Below, piece by piece: positions 6,785-8,904 of a stretch of DNA of 8,904 bases. The stretch lies in the NCBI GenBank assembly GCA_002424545.1, contig DIKL01000129.1, positions 1 through 8,904 of the forward strand. Reading direction: 5' to 3'. Within the stretch, counting starts at the first letter, position 1, and each line of letters begins with the position of its first letter. The DNA comes from Syntrophaceae bacterium UBA5619 (lineage in GTDB: Bacteria; Desulfobacterota; Syntrophia; Syntrophales; UBA5619). A program made the translations under genes and the position numbers. The notes beneath the pieces were generated by a model. The model was not told the origin of the DNA, searched no databases, and saw nothing but the letters and a program-made list of their open reading frames with translations.

Positions 6785-7493
6785 CCATCCCCTCCTGACC
6801 CTCCTGCCCGAGACGGAGGAGGATCTTCTCCCCCAGCTCCAGGTCCTCGGGCGTCGTCACTTTGATGTTGTCGCGGTCGCCGGGGATCATCCGCACGGGA
6901 ACTCCCATCCTTTCCACCAGCGAGGCGTCGTCCGTTCCCTGGAAACCGTCAGCCAGCGCCCGCTGATGGGCGGCGCAAAGAAGCGCAACATGAAAGGCCT
7001 GCGGAGTCTGGATCAGCCAGAGCCCCTCCCGCGCCACCGATTTCATCACCCACCCGGAAGGGTCCGCCTCCTTCACGCTGTCCCGGACTGGAATGCCGAC
7101 GCTGACGGCGCGGTCCGCTTCGGCCGCGGCCGCGGTACGGCGGATCAGATCGCCGGAAACGAAAGGTCTTACGCCGTCATGAACCAGGACGATCCCCTCC
7201 TCCCCGCGCAGGTGCGCCAGCGCGTTCCGGACCGAATCCTGCCTCCGAACGCCTCCGGCAACCACTCGGCTGACCTTGGAAAGGCGGTATCTGGTGACGA
7301 TGTTGTTTTGGACTTCGGGGATGTCCTCCTCCGGGACCGCGAGAAGGATCTCATCGATGAACGGCGAATCCTGAAACGCCTGCATGGTCCGGGCGAGGAT
7401 CGGAACGCCCCCCAGCGGCAGGTACTGTTTGGGAACCCCTCCGCCCATCCGCAGCCCCGATCCCCCGGCGGGGATGATCGCCACCCTCTTCAT
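6762..7493 (-). CDS. ispD: 2-C-methyl-D-erythritol 4-phosphate cytidylyltransferase
   Basis: Third step of the MEP isoprenoid pathway: transfers CMP from CTP to methylerythritol 4-phosphate in the cytoplasm. The 243 residues match the family length. The CTP-binding loop PAGGSGLRMG (8-17) and Lys22 (PKQY) are present, followed by VHDGVRP (104-110), GIPVRDSVK (133-141), TPQAF (163-167), TDDAS (187-191) and NIKVTTPEDL (209-218). The start is ATG 7493, with GGAGG 3 nt upstream. A longer frame from 7535 would run through a terminator hairpin and is rejected. The stop lies 23 bp inside ispF, so the two enzymes, consecutive apart from the IspE step, are translated together. An intrinsic terminator 12 nt upstream of the start suggests limited read-through from the PIN/TRAM gene. 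Confidence 0.97.
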   Translation of the reverse strand: MKRVAIIPAGGSGLRMGGGVPKQYLPLGGVPILARTMQAFQDSPFIDEILLAVPEEDIPEVQNNIVTRYRLSKVSRVVAGGVRRQDSVRNALAHLRGEEGIVLVHDGVRPFVSGDLIRRTAAAAEADRAVSVGIPVRDSVKEADPSGWVMKSVAREGLWLIQTPQAFHVALLCAAHQRALADGFQGTDDASLVERMGVPVRMIPGDRDNIKVTTPEDLELGEKILLRLGQEGQEGMDADRLRI

Positions 7494-7505
7494 GATCCTC
7501 CCCGG

Positions 7506-7541
7506 AAAGAAAAAGACCCGGCGGCAAAAGCGCACCGGGTC
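7506..7541 (-). terminator. Intrinsic terminator between the PIN/TRAM gene and ispD
   Basis: On the minus strand GACCCGG (7541-7535) pairs perfectly with CCGGGTC (7521-7515) around a 13-nt loop, followed directly by TTTTTCTTT (7514-7506). It lies 15 nt after the PIN/TRAM stop codon and 12 nt before the ispD start codon. Confidence 0.85.
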
Positions 7542-7556
7542 GGAAAGAATCCGCCT

Positions 7557-8576
7557 CTATTTTGCGTTCACTCCGTTGCTTTTTCGGTCCGCCATGACCG
7601 ATTTCAATTCCGAAAAGATCATCCTTCCGGCCGTGGTCTGCAGAACGCTCGTCACGAGGGCCTCCACGGTCATCCCCTGGTGCTTCTGGGCGTTGTCCAC
7701 GATGATCATCGTGCCGTCGTCCAGATAGGCCACTCCCTGCCCCGGTTCCTTGCCCTCCTTGATGATCTTGACCGTCATCATCTCTCCGGGCAGGACGACC
7801 GGCTTCAGGGCGTTGGCCAGTTCGTTCACGTTGAGGATCTTGATCCCCTGGAGTTCGGCCACCTTGTTCAGGTTGAAATCGTTCGTTACGATCTTGCCCC
7901 CCGTCTTCTTGGCCAGGGCGACGAGTTTGGCGTCCACACCCTTGATCTTTGGAAAATCGTGGTCGACCACGTCGATGGTTATGCCGCTGCTGCGCTGCAT
8001 CCGGTTGAGGATCTCCAGCCCCCTCCGGCCGCGGGCCCTCTTCATGGAGTCCGAGGAATCGGCGATGTACTGCAATTCGTCGAGGACGAAGCGGGGCACC
8101 ATCAAATTCCCTTCGAGGAACCCGGTATCGCAGATGTCCGCGATCCGGCCGTCGATGATGACGCTGGTGTCCAGGATGCGGTAATCCGCGACCTCCTCGG
8201 GCGGCCCCCAGCCCAGGATGCTGAACTCCTCCACTTTCTTGGATCCGAGAACGAGCCCCAGATAACCCATGATGCCGGTGAGCAGGGTGTAGATCCAGGG
8301 GACGACCTGCCTTTTTTCCATGATGTTGCTGACAAAACTCAAACCATAGGCAAACAGGAAAGCGATCAGGAGTCCGACGATCATTCCAAACACGCCGCCC
8401 AGGATCACCCGCAGGGAAACCTTCCGGATGGCCCGTTCGGTCTGAATGACGAACAGCGCGATCAACAAGCCTGCAATCAATCCCGACAGCCATTGCCACC
8501 AATGGCCGAACGTATGGTAGGCAATCCAGTAACCGCTTACGGAACATGACAGAATCAGAAGTATTTTAACGATCAA
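7557..8576 (-). CDS. PIN/TRAM-domain integral membrane protein (YacL family)
   Basis: Predicted membrane-anchored RNA-acting protein of 339 residues. Four hydrophobic helices are at about 3-20, 27-46, 56-84 and 92-111. A PIN nuclease-fold domain follows (about 133-252), with the acidic residues D136 (LDTSVIIDGRI), E167 (VLDE), D215 (GVDAKLV) and D233 (TNDFN) of an intact metal site. A TRAM domain (about 258-318: LPGEMMTVKI, GQGVAYLDDGTMIIVDNA) probably binds RNA. The start is TTG 8576, with AGGAGG 9 nt upstream; no ATG lies before the third helix. Known: Bacillus yacL and its relatives sit next to ispD-ispF and often after carD, as here. Substrate and physiological role are unsettled; ribonuclease activity is inferred from the fold. 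The C-terminus ends 15 nt before a terminator. Confidence 0.93.
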   Translation of the reverse strand: MIVKILLILSCSVSGYWIAYHTFGHWWQWLSGLIAGLLIALFVIQTERAIRKVSLRVILGGVFGMIVGLLIAFLFAYGLSFVSNIMEKRQVVPWIYTLLTGIMGYLGLVLGSKKVEEFSILGWGPPEEVADYRILDTSVIIDGRIADICDTGFLEGNLMVPRFVLDELQYIADSSDSMKRARGRRGLEILNRMQRSSGITIDVVDHDFPKIKGVDAKLVALAKKTGGKIVTNDFNLNKVAELQGIKILNVNELANALKPVVLPGEMMTVKIIKEGKEPGQGVAYLDDGTMIIVDNAQKHQGMTVEALVTSVLQTTAGRMIFSELKSVMADRKSNGVNAK

Positions 8577-8655
8577 CCCCTCTCGCCTCCTATCCGATCG
8601 TTGGACGGAATCCGCCCCTGGTTCTCGGCCGTCTGTACCCGGAATGGGAAGGGGG

Positions 8656-8904
8656 TCACTGGACGGTAAAGATCGTCTTCAGGTCCTCTTCGACCTCGGT
8701 TTCCTTCAGATTGCTCGCCACGGAGATCTCCTTGACGAGGAGGCTCTTCGCCGTATCCATCATCTTTCTTTCGCCGAAGGAGAGGTTCTTGTCGATTTTC
8801 AGGATGAAGAGATCCCGGAGGACCCCGGCGATTTCAAACACGGATCCCGTCTTGATCTTTTCGAGGTACTCCCGGTACCTCTTGTTCCAGGTCTGCTTGT
8901 CGAT
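8656..8904 (-). CDS. carD: CarD/CdnL family RNA polymerase-binding regulator, C-terminal part
   Basis: Last 82 residues of a transcription factor that binds the RNA polymerase beta subunit and stabilises the open promoter complex, typically at rRNA and housekeeping promoters. The frame is open to the right edge. The visible part is the all-helical DNA-contacting domain. TWNKRYREYLEKI contains the conserved tryptophan (codon 8889-8887) that wedges into the upstream edge of the bubble in studied CarD proteins. VLRDLF and LSFGERKMMDTAKSLLVKEI follow, both close to the family pattern. The N-terminal Tudor-like RNA polymerase-interaction domain lies outside the window. The stop is 79 bp upstream of the PIN/TRAM start, with no terminator visible between them, so cotranscription is likely. 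Family membership is clear; which subgroup it belongs to cannot be told from this half. Confidence 0.92.
   Translation of the reverse strand: MDKQTWNKRYREYLEKIKTGSVFEIAGVLRDLFILKIDKNLSFGERKMMDTAKSLLVKEISVASNLKETEVEEDLKTIFTVQ

Noticed and set aside
7494..7535. Longer ispD start at 7535
   Set aside because: The extra residues are encoded by the terminator hairpin and T-tract, and the family N-terminus begins at the ATG at 7493, which has its own GGAGG.
6966..8549. Very long plus-strand open frame (527 codons) opposite ispD and the PIN/TRAM gene
   Set aside because: It is antisense to two clear families, is rich in His, Asp, Gln and Arg as expected of a GC-rich shadow frame, and contains no recognisable domain.

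Overview
The window looks like a chromosomal segment of a Gram-negative bacterium, most likely of the former Deltaproteobacteria (Desulfobacterota). The main reason is the gene order carD - PIN/TRAM membrane protein - ispD - ispF at the right-hand end, all on the minus strand. That order is a conserved core block in this group, and yacL-ispD-ispF also occurs in Firmicutes. A lipoprotein with a type II signal peptide and GC content that varies sharply from patch to patch fit a mosaic genome. No tRNA, rRNA, CRISPR array or complete insertion sequence is visible.

Right end (6242-8904, minus strand, core). From upstream to downstream it holds the C-terminal part of CarD (cut by the window edge), a four-helix membrane protein with PIN and TRAM domains, IspD and IspF. 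IspD and IspF are two enzymes of the MEP isoprenoid pathway, and their genes overlap by 23 bp. A strong intrinsic terminator lies between the PIN/TRAM gene and ispD, only 12 nt from the ispD start codon, so ispD-ispF expression is probably attenuated or separately initiated. The ispF reading frame runs about 25 codons past the usual family end into hairpin-rich DNA.

Middle (4235-6320). A divergent intergenic region carries two good sigma70 promoters back to back. The plus-strand promoter drives a secreted or outer-membrane lipoprotein with a DUF4185-like beta-propeller fold. Its start codon is ambiguous: the only good Shine-Dalgarno sequence points at an AUA codon. Downstream is about 500 bp without a convincing gene. 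It contains several hairpins whose G-U pairs favour the plus strand and ends in a plus-strand T-tract, so it could be a small structured RNA or a long structured 3' UTR.

Left part (1-4489, minus strand, accessory). The minus-strand promoter drives an 845-residue diguanylate cyclase (CHASE-PAS-GAF-GGDEF) behind a 220-nt leader. Its 5' half is GC-rich and its 3' half much less so, which suggests a domain fusion. Directly after it is the decayed 3' end of a UvrD-like helicase gene carrying three frameshifts. Last comes the N-terminal part of a Cu/Ag-type P1B ATPase with a YHS domain and two CPMHP zinc-ribbon-like metal-binding repeats, running off the left edge. This side looks like a patchwork of acquired, fused and decaying genes next to a stable core operon.
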